Shown here: one piece after another, positions 32,643 to 43,284 of the stretch
Numbering within the stretch: the stretch's first letter is position 1
Layout: every line of letters starts with the position of its first letter
Assembly: GCA_029237695.1 (NCBI GenBank)
Contig: CM055278.1
Location: forward strand, 72,965,188-73,029,187
Length of the DNA: 64,000 nucleotides
Direction of reading: 5' to 3'
Source of the DNA: Conchocele bisecta
Taxonomy: Eukaryota > Mollusca > Bivalvia > Lucinida > Thyasiridae
The notes under the pieces: generated by a model
What the model was told of the DNA's origin: nothing
Seen by the model: the letters and a program-made list of their open reading frames with translations, nothing else
Databases searched by the model: none
Program-made: the position numbers and the translations under genes

Positions 32643-33079
32643 ACACCGCCGTCTTGCAAATATTTGAACTTACATTTATTTTAAAACTACATGTACTTAA
32701 ATACAGTGCAACCCCTCTAAACCGGACATACAGAACAGTGAGTGTTGCTTAATTTTGATATGTTTCATTGCCATTTATCTCCGATGATACTGCCTGTTCA
32801 TGATCACAAAGCACACACGCGTGCCTTGAAGTAGTCAGATGCCTGTTTTACAGTGGTACGTCTCTAAACCGAACACCCTGGGGACTTCCCAGTGTGTCCG
32901 GTTTAGAAAGGTTCCACTGTATTAATATTGTGCTTAACAGCAAGCAGCTTAATTTGCTGAGGCTGAGTACACGTCAAAGCTACAGCTCATGTACAGCCAA
33001 TCAAACTGCTTGATTGCGAGTTGGTATTGCAAATATCTGTTCAGAAACGTTGGCAAGATTCACGCAGACGGTGGTGTAG
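32641..33079. mobile_element. Repeat B split by an inserted repeat A
   Basis: The left part starts TGTACACCGCCGTCTTGC and stops at CATGTACTTAAATA. The right part resumes TTAATATTGTGCTTAACAGC and ends GCAGACGGTGGTGTA. The repeat A copy at 32702-32921 fills the gap. Confidence 0.85.
32702..32921 (+). mobile_element. Repeat A inserted in repeat B
   Basis: It starts TACAGTGCAACCCCTCTAAA and ends GAAAGGTTCCACTGTA. TA lies at both junctions with the host B sequence. Confidence 0.85.
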
Positions 33080-33341
33080 AAATCTCCGCTTTATGAGCCT
33101 GGTCTATTCTCCGTTCACGTTACCCACCCACCATGCGTCCAATTACGTTCAAGTTCGCACTATCAATGCTGAGGCCTGCCCTATCAACGTTACGGAATTC
33201 TTATGTCAGTGGTATGCTGGTGTTATATTGATAACAGAATTGTAATGTTGGCATCACGGCTGATTCCGACGCAGCTACTCACTTGCAATTGAACTCCATT
33301 TTTTTTAATTCAGAATACAAGCTATCTACATCGTATTGTAT

Positions 33342-33557
33342 TGAATATGCGGCGTTAATCCTGCCCAGATGTCAACGTTTCTGAACATAATTATATTGGC
33401 AATCTCAACTCGCAAACAAGCAGTTTGATGTGATGAGCATGATCTGTAGCATACGTCAGGCTCATCCGATCAAGCTGCTTGATTTCAAGCACAATATTTA
33501 AGTATTTGATATAAAAATAGATTCACATATGGTAGGATTAGCGCAGGCGGTGGTGTA
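33342..33557. mobile_element. Repeat B
   Basis: It has the start GCGGCGTTAATCCTGCCCAG, hairpin region CATGATCTGTAGC and end GCGCAGGCGGTGGTGTA. Confidence 0.75.
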
Positions 33558-33666
33558 TGCACGTAATACTACATGTATGACTGTAGATTAGACAATGGAA
33601 TTATGAATGTGTCACATGCCGTTGATGCATCAACTTTTAAACTAACAAGTTTATACTTGTTATACA

Positions 33667-33905
33667 TTAACCCTTTCAACACCACAGACCTCTATAGAGA
33701 CAATGTTTGCAAACAGTGCAGATCCAGATGAGCCGGCTCGTAGCGAGCCGTCTTATCAGGATCTCCACTGTTTGTTAATAATTTTAAACGTCGTATAGAT
33801 TACCCTTTTAGAAGAATGGGATAATTTGAATGAACAAAATTAATGAAATAGCGTGAAACATTGGCATGGAACATCCTATTAAGTTATTTGGTGTTGAAAG
33901 GGTTA
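33667..33905. mobile_element. Repeat S-like element with a different body
   Basis: It has ends TTAACCCTTTCAACACC and GGTGTTGAAAGGGTTAA. The central hairpin GAGCCGGCTCGTAGCGAGCC is shared with S, but the flanks (TCTATAGAGACAATG, ACCCTTTTAGAAGAATGGG) are not. Confidence 0.8.
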
Positions 33906-34064
33906 ATATAACACTTACTCCTCCATATTAATTTTAGATATTCCATTAATCAAAACTTGTTTAAGGGAGAGTGTTCAAATTATTAAAGGTAGTGTCAAAC
34001 GGTGAAATTCCTGGGTAAACTTTGAGTGAAACGTTGGCTTTATGCTCTGTAGTGTTTGAGTGGT

Positions 34065-34502
34065 TACACCACCGCCTGCGTTAATCTTGCCCAGATGTCA
34101 ACATTTCTGAACATTTATTGGCGATATCAACTCACAATTAAACAGTTTTATTGGATTGTGCCTTAGCTGCAACATTAACGTGTACACCACCGTCATCGTT
34201 AATCTTGCCAAGATGTTAACGTTTCTGAATATCTATTGGCAATATCAACTCGCAATCAATCAGTTTGATTGGGTGTGCTTGAGCTGTAGCATTGACGTGT
34301 ACACCACCGCCTGCGTTAATATTGCCCATATGTCAACGTTTCCGAACATTTATTGGAATTATCAACTCGCAATCAAACAGTTTGATTGGTTGTGCACAGC
34401 TCAGGCTCAGGCAATCAAGCTGCTTGTTTTCAAGCATAAGTATTTTGTCATAAAGCAATTGTCTAATATTGACAAAATTAAATTAACGCATGCGATGGTG
34501 TA
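34065..34502. mobile_element. Repeat B cluster: two half copies and one full copy in tandem
   Basis: TACACCACCGCCTGC-type starts occur at 34065, 34182 and about 34299, each followed by a left half of about 115 bp. Only the last continues into a right half, ending GCGATGGTGTAA. An open frame across the cluster follows the repeat. Confidence 0.85.
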
Positions 34503-34641
34503 ATATACAAAAAATACGGTCACTTATAATTGTTTCTTAAGTGCTCGTTTAGAAAAGCGACATGAAACCTTAAACTGCCCACTTCTAAAACAATAGCAAG
34601 AGGGTGATGACGTATGCTTGCTGTTTTTTATAGCTTTATAA

Positions 34642-34860
34642 GTGGCTGTGACTGGAGAAATATGGGGCTTATGGGTTTTGCGACCAGTGTAGATATATAT
34701 CAGCTAGTGCATCCGCTACACTGTTCGTGATTCCGACCAGGAAACACCTTTCATGCTTCTAACAAGTAATATATATCCTCGTTATCAGCGAACAAGAGTT
34801 AGCTATTTGATCAGGAGCTACACAGATCGCAAACCCCATAAGCCACATCCCGCTTTTATT
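34642..34860. mobile_element. Repeat I
   Basis: It starts GTGGCTGTGACTGGAGAAAT. The right end TAAGCCACATCCCGC is decayed. Confidence 0.75.
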
Positions 34861-34954
34861 ATAGTTCTATATTTAGTTTTTTCTGTCAGACTTGATTCGA
34901 TGGCCAGCAATGAAATGATGTCAGTTTCGAATTATTGGTGGACTAAGAACTATG

Positions 34955-35205
34955 ATGTGACTGGAAAAATGGGGCTCATGGGTTTTGCGACCAGTGTAGA
35001 TCCAGATCAGCCTGTGCATCCGCACAGTCTGATCAGGATCTGCACCGTTCGCCATTCACTCGATAAAACATCCATTATTCTTCCAACAAGCAATACATCA
35101 TTCATGTACATGTATCAGGGTACAAGAGTGTGATACATGTATTTGATCCGGAGCTCCACAGATCGCAAATCCCGTAAGCCACATTGCTCCAGTCACAGTA
35201 ACACA
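34955..35205. mobile_element. Repeat I
   Basis: It runs from TGATGTGACTGGAAAAAT to TTGCTCCAGTCACAG, with the core GTGTAGATCCAGATCAGCC and CTGATCAGGATCTGCACC. It lies in tandem with the previous copy. Confidence 0.8.
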
Positions 35206-35274
35206 TGTGTAGAATACACATACAGTGTGTGTGCGTGCTATGCAGCGAGAAAACTAACCGTGTTCATATGTATC

Positions 35275-35518
35275 AGGGGCCCGTTTCATTAAACTTCGTA
35301 GGACTAAAATGTTCGTAAGTACAAAATGATGATAGTCTGTAAGTTTCACATTAACCACATTTTCTTGTAAACAATGTATGAATTTACATTTATTGAGCAT
35401 AGGCTGCAATGCAGCCTATGCTCAATAAATGTAAATCCATCAATTGATATTTCCAGACGATCCTAAATTTGCACTTACGAACATTTTAGTCGAACGAAGT
35501 TTAGTGAAACGGGCCTCA
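35275..35518. mobile_element. Repeat U (palindromic MITE)
   Basis: It has ends GGGGCCCGTTTCATTAAAC and GTTTAGTGAAACGGGCC. The centre is TTTATTGAGCATAGGCTGCA with its mirror. Confidence 0.85.
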
Positions 35519-35574
35519 GATCCGTTTAGATTCCGGTTAGCATTTGCGTAGCTAGAGCGAAGATTTGATGAAGG

Positions 35575-35800
35575 TCCAAAACGAAACAAACGAATGGACA
35601 ACTCAGTGCACAACGTTATGCATAGAAACGATTATCTGTTGTACTATCATTTTCTAATTATAAAAACGAAAACGATGTCGAAACGATGTGTAAACTATAA
35701 GCAATCGTTCGTTTGTGGAATAACATTCAGCATTGGCCCTGGAAATACCGTCAACGTTCGACATCATTTACTCTGTAAATATCCGGATTTCTGTAAGTAT
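35575..35800. mobile_element. Repeat F fragment
   Basis: CCAAAACGAAACAAACGAATGG, ACGATGTCGAAACGATGTG and AAGCAATCGTTCGTTTGTGG are family modules. Confidence 0.6.
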
Positions 35801-35927
35801 TGTTTATGACTGAAAAGTCGCAAATGAAAATCACATGACTCATATTATATCTTATCGCCGTTACCGATTTTCGGGTTATTTCCGCTTTATGTGGAGTTTA
35901 ATTTCATAAAAAAACGGATGTGCGGAT

Positions 35928-36192
35928 GTCGTATGAGACACGCCATGTGATTTGTAACTAAGAAGATGTGCGATTTTAGGTGAAACATATTTACAGAAAC
36001 TGTCATATTTTCTGCAAATGTCGTCGAAAGTTGACGAAATGTTCATAGCAAATGCGGAATTCTATTCCGCATTTGCTCTGAACATTTCGACAACTTTCGA
36101 CATCATTTCCGGAAAATATCGTAAATTTTGTAAATGGTTTTTATGAGATATCGCACATCTTCGTAAGAACAAAATCACATGTGTGATCTCGT
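35928..36192. mobile_element. Repeat Y (palindromic MITE), intact
   Basis: The arms carry TTTACAGAAACTGTCATATT and a mirrored TCGACAACTTTCGACATC. The centre is GCAAATGCGGAATTC / GAATTCTATTCCGCATTTGC, and the outer parts carry GAAGATGTGCGA and TCGCACATCTTC. Other copies are interrupted by C (48730) and J (63046). Confidence 0.85.
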
Positions 36193-36961
36193 ATTGAGTA
36201 TGCCAATATCGTGTTGGTGGCACTTCAGACTATTGGGGCTTCACTTATTACTGACAAAATTAATGAACACAAAATACACCTCCACTTCGTCGGCAAGAAT
36301 TTTCGGTTTGTATGTACATGTAGTTCAATGGAACAAATTAATGAGCACAAACATTTATCATTTGCTCATAGGCACAGATTATGAACAAAATCGCTACCCC
36401 GCTCCATACCACTCGCAGGGTAGCAATTTAACCCCATCTCTTTAATGTAATACATGGAAGGGTGATTTTTTCAATCGGTTATCCGGCGTGTTTGATATAT
36501 TACCGTTATAAAACTGTCAGAGCTGTATCAATAAATTGTTAATAAAGAACATACACATGCAGACATTTACATGATTGTATATGTTGTAAATTTGAAAGCT
36601 TCATTTCGTTATGTTGAATGTTGAACATATTCTAGAGAAAAGATGGCTTCCATGGGGATTTTACTGTTCATTATTGTTGGCAATTTACTAGTTCTACATC
36701 AAAGATTATTTGTTTAAAGGTATTCAATAATTATACAGTTTACTAAATATTGACATACATGCAACAGGTTTGGGAATGCACTTCGATTGCTCACATTCTT
36801 TTAATGAGTCAAATTGTAGCCGTAGATAACATATCGGAGGCGAATTATTGTAGCTAAGGCACATATATGCGGTGTGTAAATGTACATGTATGTAGTTGAG
36901 TGGAACATCTCCAAATTAATGAACACACAACATTATCTCTGGTCCATCGGCACAGATATGC
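36193..36961. other. Unassigned intron sequence
   Basis: No repeat family or convincing coding signal. The forward 88-codon frame at 36179-36445 starts inside repeat Y and is not credible. Confidence 0.4.
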
Positions 36962-37159
36962 TGTACACCGCTTGTGCTAATCTTGCCGATATTTATCAAT
37001 ATATATATTACAACATACTTGGATATAGTGCCTGAAAGCAAGCAGCTTGATTGGCTGAGCCTGAGCTGTGTTACAGCTCAGGCACAGCCAATCAAACTGT
37101 TTGATTTCGAGTTGATATTACCAGAAACGTTGGCACCTTGGTTATATTAACGTGGTGTA
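36962..37159. mobile_element. Repeat B
   Basis: It has the start TGTACACCGCTTGTGC, central hairpin GAGCCTGAGCTGTGTTACAG and end TTAACGTGGTGTA. Confidence 0.8.
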
Positions 37160-37255
37160 TGTAGGTAGAGAGAGGAACATCTCCAATATCGGATAGCTTG
37201 GGAGCTCCAAGTCCTCGTACGAACTATTGAGCGGTACGAAGCTTAGTGTGACGGC

Positions 37256-37512
37256 CCTGTGGGCCGTTTCACTAAATTTCATACGACTAAAATGTTCGTA
37301 AGTGCAAGATGATGATAGTCTGTACATTGTACATTTGGCATTAACAATGTGTTCTTGTAAACAATTATTGAATTTACGTTTACTGAGCATATGCTGCATA
37401 TGCAGCCAATGCTCAACAGATATAAATGCATTCATTGATACTTACAGACTATTCTAAATCTGCACTTACGAACATTTCAGTCGTACGGAGTTTAGTGAAC
37501 CCCCCCCCCCCC
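37256..37512. mobile_element. Repeat U, right end running into poly-C
   Basis: It starts GGCCGTTTCACTAAATTTC. The right end CGTACGGAGTTTAGTGAA is followed by a poly-C run and CCCACCCCACC where GGCCC is expected. A stray U end (TACGAAGCTTAGTGTG) lies at 37234-37253. Confidence 0.8.
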
Positions 37513-37577
37513 CACCCCACCCCAGCGGCTCGATAGATGCGACATCGGAACGTCAACGAGCGATAATTCAGCATTCG

Positions 37578-37785
37578 TAACCAACCACCTGCGTTAATCT
37601 TGCCCAGATTATCAACGTTTCTGTACATCTATTAGCAATGTCAGCTCGCAATCAAGCAGTTTGATTGGCTGTATCACAGCTCATGCTCAGCTAATCAAGT
37701 TGCTTGACGTCGGGCACAATATTTAAGTATTTTTAAATAAATAAAATAGTAAGTATTGACAAGAATAGCACAGGCAGTAGTGTAT
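37578..37785. mobile_element. Repeat B
   Basis: ACCACCTGCGTTAATCTTGC, TGTATCACAGCTCATGCTC and GCACAGGCAGTAGTGTA mark it. Confidence 0.8.
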
Positions 37786-37863
37786 ATATAACACGACACA
37801 TTTCATTCAAACCTTATATGTCATTATGTAACATGTAACAAGCGACTACCTATGGCGGTTCTG

Positions 37864-38105
37864 GGGGCCGTTTCACTAAATGTCGTACGACTAAAATGTT
37901 CGTAAGTGCAAAATTATGATAGTCTGTAAATTCCACATTAACAACGTTTTCATGTAAACAATTATTGGAAATACATGTATTGAGCATAGGCTGCAAATGC
38001 AGCCTATGCTCAATAAATGTAAATCCATCAATTGAAATTTCCGGACGATCCTAAATTTGCACTTACGAACATTTTATTCGTACAAAGTTTAGTGAAACAG
38101 CCCCC
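37864..38105. mobile_element. Repeat U
   Basis: It starts GGGGGCCGTTTCACTAAATG and ends AGTTTAGTGAAACAGCCCCC. Confidence 0.85.
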
Positions 38106-38401
38106 TGATAGCGCGTGTTTGTGGCCTTATATTCAGGCATATGTGTCGGTCGTATGTATTGTGCAACAATCAGGAACGCACTTTTCCAACGTTTCGGCAC
38201 CAGGCATTTTTCAAGGAATTAGTTTCTACTAAACGCTAAGTGGCATCCATTTTAGATTTCACAATGTTTATGCTACATCGAAGGATATCCGTTACGGAAT
38301 ACGTTGCCTTGTTTTATTTTGTCTTAGACAACATCTCCTACCTCCTAAGACACCGAACGTGTGCCCGGGTGGACAGAAGAGCCTACAGAGGAAGAATATG
38401 G

Positions 38402-38643
38402 AGGCCGTTTCACTAATCATCGTACGACTAAGATGTTCGTAAGTGCAAATTTAGGATCGTCTGGAAATTTCAATTTATGGATTTACATTTATTGAGCATA
38501 GGCTACATATGCAGTCTATGCTCAATAAATGTAAATCCAATAATTGTCTACAACAAAACATTGTTAATGTGAAATTTACAGACTATTATAATTTTGCACT
38601 TACGAACATTTTAGTCGTGCGAAGTTTAGTGAAACGCCCCCCC
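38402..38643. mobile_element. Repeat U
   Basis: It starts AGGCCGTTTCACTAATCATC and ends GTTTAGTGAAACGCCCCCCC. The internal order is flipped relative to the copy at 37864. Confidence 0.85.
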
Positions 38644-38679
38644 TGGCTCCACAACTCGTTGAGGGGGTGGGTGGGGTGG

Positions 38680-38882
38680 TACGTTAGAGCCGCCCTAGAC
38701 CGGACACGCAGGCAGTGTGAGTATCATTAATTGTATGGGTTTCATTATCATCTATCTCTGATGATATTGCGTGTTCAAGTAAAGCACAGCTGCAGAGCTT
38801 TGCATATGGCGTGTCTCAAATGTCTGATTTCGGCAGTAGACCATCCCAGTCTGCCCGCGTTACAGAGATGCCACTGAGTAAA
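38680..38882 (+). mobile_element. Repeat A, strongly decayed
   Basis: GCCGCCCTAGACCGGACACG, ATCTATCTCTGATGATATTG and CAGAGATGCCACTGAGTA keep the order of repeat A. Confidence 0.6.
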
Positions 38883-38912
38883 ATATGAGTTGATTTTCTA
38901 TTCTGATTCATC

Positions 38913-39080
38913 TGAGGGCCGTTTCACTAAACAGCGTACGACTAAAATGTTCGTAAGTGCAAATTTATTGAATAAATGTAAATTCAATACGTATTTACAA
39001 GAAAACTGTTAATTTACAGACTATCATAAGTTTGCACCTACGAACATTTTAATCGTACGAAGTTTAGTGAAATGTGCCCC
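38913..39080. mobile_element. Repeat U, internally shortened
   Basis: It starts GAGGGCCGTTTCACTAAAC and ends AGTTTAGTGAAATGTGCCCC. The central hairpin is deleted. Confidence 0.85.
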
Positions 39081-39267
39081 TGGAGCGGTCACTCGCACTT
39101 AGGTCATGTACTGAATTTCAACACTTACAACGAATTGGGAGATACATGTACACAGTAATGTGCCTAGTGGTAATATCTGACACATGATTGACATATTTGA
39201 CACCTAGGAATGTGATAATATCAGCATTGCCGGATAATGACTTAATATATGTATCATGGGATAATAT

Positions 39268-39724
39268 ACTACTGACTGTTCCATGTTTTGCTGCCGACGA
39301 ACATTTGACTATTAAACACATTCAATCTAAAAAATAGTTAAAACTAAGTACTTTTTTATCAATAACAAAAAATATATATTTTATGAAATTCCATCAAATA
39401 TTGATTTTATTACGAAAAAAAGATTTTCCTATGGGAATTTAACATGGGGAGTCAATTTCCTGAAGGATCAAAAAACGAATATTTTTTGTAAATTGACTCC
39501 GAAACCTGGCGAGATAGCTTGAAAATGATGTAACTAAAGAAAACAAAAGTTAGATTTTGAAAATCGGTCCACGAATAAAAAAAATATTTAAAAAATATTT
39601 TTTTGAGGAGGGTGACTTTTTTGTTATTGATGAAAAAGTACTTACTTTTAACTATTTTTTAGATTTAATGTGTTTAATGGCCAAATGTTCGTCGGCAGCA
39701 AAACGTGGAACAGACAGTAGTGTT
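39268..39724. mobile_element. Repeat D
   Basis: It starts TACTGACTGTTCCATGTTTT after a shared TACT and ends AAAACGTGGAACAGACAGTA. The inner arms match the copies at 5044 and 54048. Confidence 0.85.
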
Positions 39725-39777
39725 GGTGTTACATAAATATAACACGTCCGTGAAAATATGAAGCGGACAGCAGCAGC

Positions 39778-40072
39778 TTAAGGGGGCATGTCAGGATCTT
39801 TTTGAAAAAATACGACACAAAATAAAAACGTGTTTTCATCATGGCCCTGTGTAAAGTGGTTTAAGAGAAGATATAAGACAATACTAGGACCGCTGGGTTG
39901 TTTATTTTCATCCATATAGGTATATAAATATCGGATTTTCCTGTCTTGTTGCGTGAAAATAGAAACAACCCATCGTCATGTATCTTCACAATATACCACT
40001 TGAATTGCCATGATGAAAACACGTTTTTATTTTTTATGGTATTTTTTCAACAAATCCTGATATACCCCTTTA
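39778..40072. mobile_element. Repeat K
   Basis: It has the start TTAAGGGGGCATGTCAGGAT, inner CATCATGGCCCTGTGTAAAG and end ATCCTGATATACCCCTTTA. Confidence 0.8.
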
Positions 40073-40104
40073 CGACAGTGGTATGTATATATCACAAGAC
40101 CATA

Positions 40105-40165
40105 CAAATACACATCCAACCGAGGCTCGAACCTGAGCCCTGTTGTGGTTTTTTAGGACCAAAGG
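40105..40165 (-). mobile_element. tRNA-like SINE fragment
   Basis: On the minus strand AGGGCTCAGGTTCGAGCCTC contains a strong box B. Box A and a tail were not found, so the call is tentative. Confidence 0.4.
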
Positions 40166-40168
40166 AAC

Positions 40169-40215
40169 AGCTGTCCGTTTCACTAAACTTCGTGACTAAA
40201 TATAAATGCAAAACT
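40169..40215 (+). mobile_element. Repeat U end fragment
   Basis: CCGTTTCACTAAACTTCGTG is followed by ACTAAATATAAATGCAAAAC. Further fragments lie at 40575-40665 (CATACGAAGTTTAGTGAAAA, then TTTCGCTAAACTTCCTACGA). Confidence 0.7.
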
Positions 40216-40286
40216 ACAATGTACAAGAAAGGTGGCAGTAGCAGAAGATTTTGGAAAATTTGATCTGATTTAATGACCGCTACATG

Positions 40287-40505
40287 TACAATGAAACCTC
40301 TCTAAACCGGACACCCTGGGGACCCCCCAGGGTGTCCGGTTTAGAGAGGTTTCAGTGTAAATCAGACATTTGATCATTCTGAGCCATAGCTGTGTGCTAT
40401 GCGATCATGAACAGACATTATCACATGAGATAAATTACCAAGAAACTCATCAAAACTCTGATCTCTGATGTGTTCTTGGTGTCCGGTTTAGAGAGGTTCC
40501 ACTGT
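40287..40505. mobile_element. Repeat A
   Basis: It starts TACAATGAAACCTCTCTAAA, has the palindrome 40287-40360 and ends GAGAGGTTCCACTGTA. Confidence 0.85.
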
Positions 40506-40744
40506 ATTTATAAATGGGTAGCATTAATGAGCCACATTGGTGTGTGTTGAAAGATGAAACATTTAAACATGTTAGTACGAATATTTTTATCATACGAAGT
40601 TTAGTGAAAAGGACCCCTGTTTCGCTAAACTTCCTACGATAAACGATAAACATGTTCGTGCGATGAGTTATACGACTCGTTTCTCACAATAACTTGGTTT
40701 CTTAATGCAACCAATTTTCACCTTCGTCAACACGTCATTACATA

Positions 40745-40890
40745 TGTGGCTGTGACTGGAGAAATGGGGCGTATAGGTTGAGCGACCAGTGTAGATCCAG
40801 ATCAGACTGTGCCTCCGCACAGTCTGATCAGGATCTGCACTGTTCGCAATTCCATCAATGTTGGTCTACACTGGTCGAAAACGACGTAAA
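40745..40890. mobile_element. Repeat I, partial
   Basis: It starts TGTGGCTGTGACTGGAGAAA, has GTGTAGATCCAGATCAG and CTGATCAGGATCTGCAC, and stops after GTCTACACTGGTCG. Confidence 0.8.
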
Positions 40891-41176
40891 GTACGGTTTC
40901 CAAGCTGACTTACATTGCCATTCATCCTGGTCCATCACACGTTTGGACTGTATTTATGTGGATGGGCGAAAATGATGGTTTAGGCTATCTGCAAATTGCC
41001 AGACAGACAGGATTATTTATTCATGCTGGTGTTAAACAATCAGGGTTGGTTGATAATAACTGGTGGGCTTCAGCTAATCACCGGTTCCGCGGTATGATAT
41101 TATGTAGACAGTAACATATACACCACACTCTCGTATAATTCACCGTTAAAGGTCCATCAACACAATTAATTGATTT

Positions 41177-41340
41177 TTTGTCGCGTCCGCTTGCGGACAG
41201 CGCGATATACTCGGTACATTGGCGTACGTGCGTCCGGGTTAAAGTTTTTGGTTAAATTTTTGTTTTTTGTTAAAGTTTTTCCGATGTACTATCAAAGCCT
41301 GTGCGAGCGCGACATGTGGGCCGCGGCCATCTAGTCGGAT
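41177..41340 (+). repeat. Repeat V
   Basis: It starts TTGTCGCGTCCGCTTGCGG, has GGGTTAAAGTTTTTGG and ends GGGCCGCGGCCATCT. A longer copy is at 50913. I recall similar text in other molluscs but cannot confirm it. Confidence 0.75.
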
Positions 41341-41651
41341 ATAAACCAACCAATGACCACACAAACTAACCAATTGAAACCGCCTCACATGTCAAACATG
41401 TTTCGGCTTTCACAAAATAATACCAAAGCATAGGCTTGAAACTGATGTAAATGATACATTAACATACCTGTAAGTAGATTAGTACATCAATTGACCGGTT
41501 TCTGAATGCAAAGCGTGTTTATGGCATACCGAATCTGAATTATTCATTAAACGTACTATTATACCGCGCATGAATATCTGATGATTTAGTGGAGTTAAAC
41601 CTAAACCATTATCATGCTTGGTTCTTGTAATCATTGGTTCCACAAAATGAT
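41341..41651. other. Unassigned intron sequence
   Basis: No recognised feature. Confidence 0.4.
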
Positions 41652-42178
41652 CCTGCACCGCCTGCGCCAATCTTGCCCATATTCGTCAATTTCTTTATTT
41701 CAAATACTTGAATATTGTGTTTAAATCCAGCAGACTGATTGGCTGAGACTGAGCTGCGTTGTAGTCAGGCTCAACCAAGCAAACTGCTTGATTGCGAGTT
41801 GAGATTGCCAAAAAAATGTTCAGAGACGTTGACATCTTGGCAAGATTACCGCAGGCTACAGCTCAGGCACAGCCAAAGAAACTGCTTGATTGCAAGTTGA
41901 TATTGACAGTAGATGTTCAGAAACGTTGAAATTTCGGCAACATTAACGCAGGCGGTGGTGTACACGTCAATGCTACAGCTCAGGCACAGCCAATCAAACT
42001 GCTTGATTGCCAGTTGAGATTGTCAATAGATGTGCACAAACGTTAACATATTGGCAATATTAACGCCGGTTACAACTGAGGCACAGCCAATCAAACTGCC
42101 TGGTTGCGAGTTGAGATTGCCAATAGATGTTCAGAAACGTTGTCACCTGGGCAAGATTAACGCAGGCAGGTGTGTACC
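41652..42178. mobile_element. Repeat B cluster with tandem right halves
   Basis: 41652-41855 is a nearly complete copy. Then right halves restart with CTACAGCTCAGGCACAGCC at about 41857 and 41973 and with ACAACTGAGGCACAGCC at 42070, each ending in a GGCAAGATTAACGCAGG-type end. Unit length is about 107-115 bp. Confidence 0.85.
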
Positions 42179-42404
42179 AAGTCTTCAGCTGTTTATTCCT
42201 CAAAAGACAAATGACGGGCGGACGTACAGACGGACGGACGGACAACATGGTGATAATCAGACACACGATTTCGTACACGTATACAGGGTATGGGATCACG
42301 TGGTTCATTGTTTTTGCTGGAGAAATGGTGGCGCCCATGAGGTCTCAGGTAAATCTTACTGTTCATGAATATGAATGCGGTTTCTTCCTTTTGCTGATGA
42401 CCAG

Positions 42405-42707
42405 TAGCCTATTTCATCAACATTGCAAAGTATACTTTACTAGCAAAGTATACTTTGAGGGAGAAATTTTCAATTTTATGATAAATTTATTAATTTTTAT
42501 TATACTGAATTTATTGCATTATCACAGCCATTATGGCTGTGATAATGTAATAAATTCAGTATAATAATTCTGCATACTTTTAATCATCAAATATATGCAG
42601 TTGTTAGTTTTATATGAAATAATGCATTTCAGGAAAAATAAATGATTACTCCCTCAAAGTATACTTTGCTAGTAAAGTATACTTTGCAATGTTGATGAAA
42701 TAGTCTA
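42405..42707. mobile_element. Repeat C
   Basis: It starts TAGCCTATTTCATCAACATT and ends AATGTTGATGAAATAGTCTA. The centre is ATCACAGCCATTATGGCTGTGAT. Confidence 0.9.
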
Positions 42708-42965
42708 CAGATGTTCCAGCCGTTAACACTACGAGTCCGCCAATACCAACTTTAGAAGCAGTATGTGTGTAGTTCGTCTGAACATTCTGCAGAGAAATTT
42801 CAATTGGACGGAATCGAAGGTTGTTTAAACTTATATTAGTCGGATTCAAATTTCTCTGCAGAAAATCTAAAATTAAACTATTTTTCGTTTCGTCACTTTC
42901 TAAGTATATCCTAACCCTAACCCTACAGCTGTATGCCTTTACAGCAATATCTCCACCACACGCTG
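42708..42965 (-). pseudogene. Coding-like scrap between repeats C and N, unrecognised
   Basis: The minus strand stays open for about 86 codons with ordinary codon use. It includes ETKNSLILDFLQRNLNPTNI, RFRPIEISLQNVQTN and a glycine-rich hydrophobic stretch SKVGIGGLVVLTAGTSV that could be a membrane or packed helix. The frame carries on into the repeats on both sides, giving 120 codons in all, but only the middle looks genuine. No clear splice sites are seen. It could be a piece of an exon carried or trapped by transposons. A weak resemblance to apolipoprotein L-type glycine-rich helices is noted but not relied on. Confidence 0.3.
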
Positions 42966-43226
42966 GATTAACAATTCGTTCCCACGAATTGACAATTCGT
43001 TCCCTCAATTTAACAATTCGTTCCCTTGAATTAACAATTCGTTCCCTCGAATTAACAATTCGTTTTCAAGATGAAACGAATTGTTAAATGGAGGGAACGA
43101 ATTGTTATTTCGTGGGAACGAATTGTTAAGTCGAGGGAACGAATTGTTAAATTGAGGGAACGAATTGTTATTTCATGGGAACGAATTAATATAAATAAAA
43201 TCCATGTCCCCTGCGGGGCTCCGTAG
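42966..43226. mobile_element. Repeat N, left end missing
   Basis: Tandem AACAATTCGTTCCC units, a switch near 43070, then reverse-complement units (GGGAACGAATTGTTA). The right end is ATGTCCCCTGCGGGGCTCCG. Confidence 0.8.
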
Positions 43227-43284
43227 AATACTCCTCTAGATTTACAGTAATTTTAAACTATATTCCACAATTGTATGGTTCATC

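Noticed and set aside
34156..34503. 115-codon forward ORF with repeated NIYWQYQLAI text
   Set aside because: Translation of the tandem repeat B halves.
34753..35133. 126-codon forward ORF
   Set aside because: Lies across two tandem repeat I copies; other repeat I copies give fragments of the same text.
42127..42564. 145-codon forward ORF
   Set aside because: Starts in a repeat B half and ends in repeat C; it is a chance fusion of repeats.
42914..42929. Second interstitial telomere repeat
   Set aside because: Only two CCCTAA units; too short to separate from chance.
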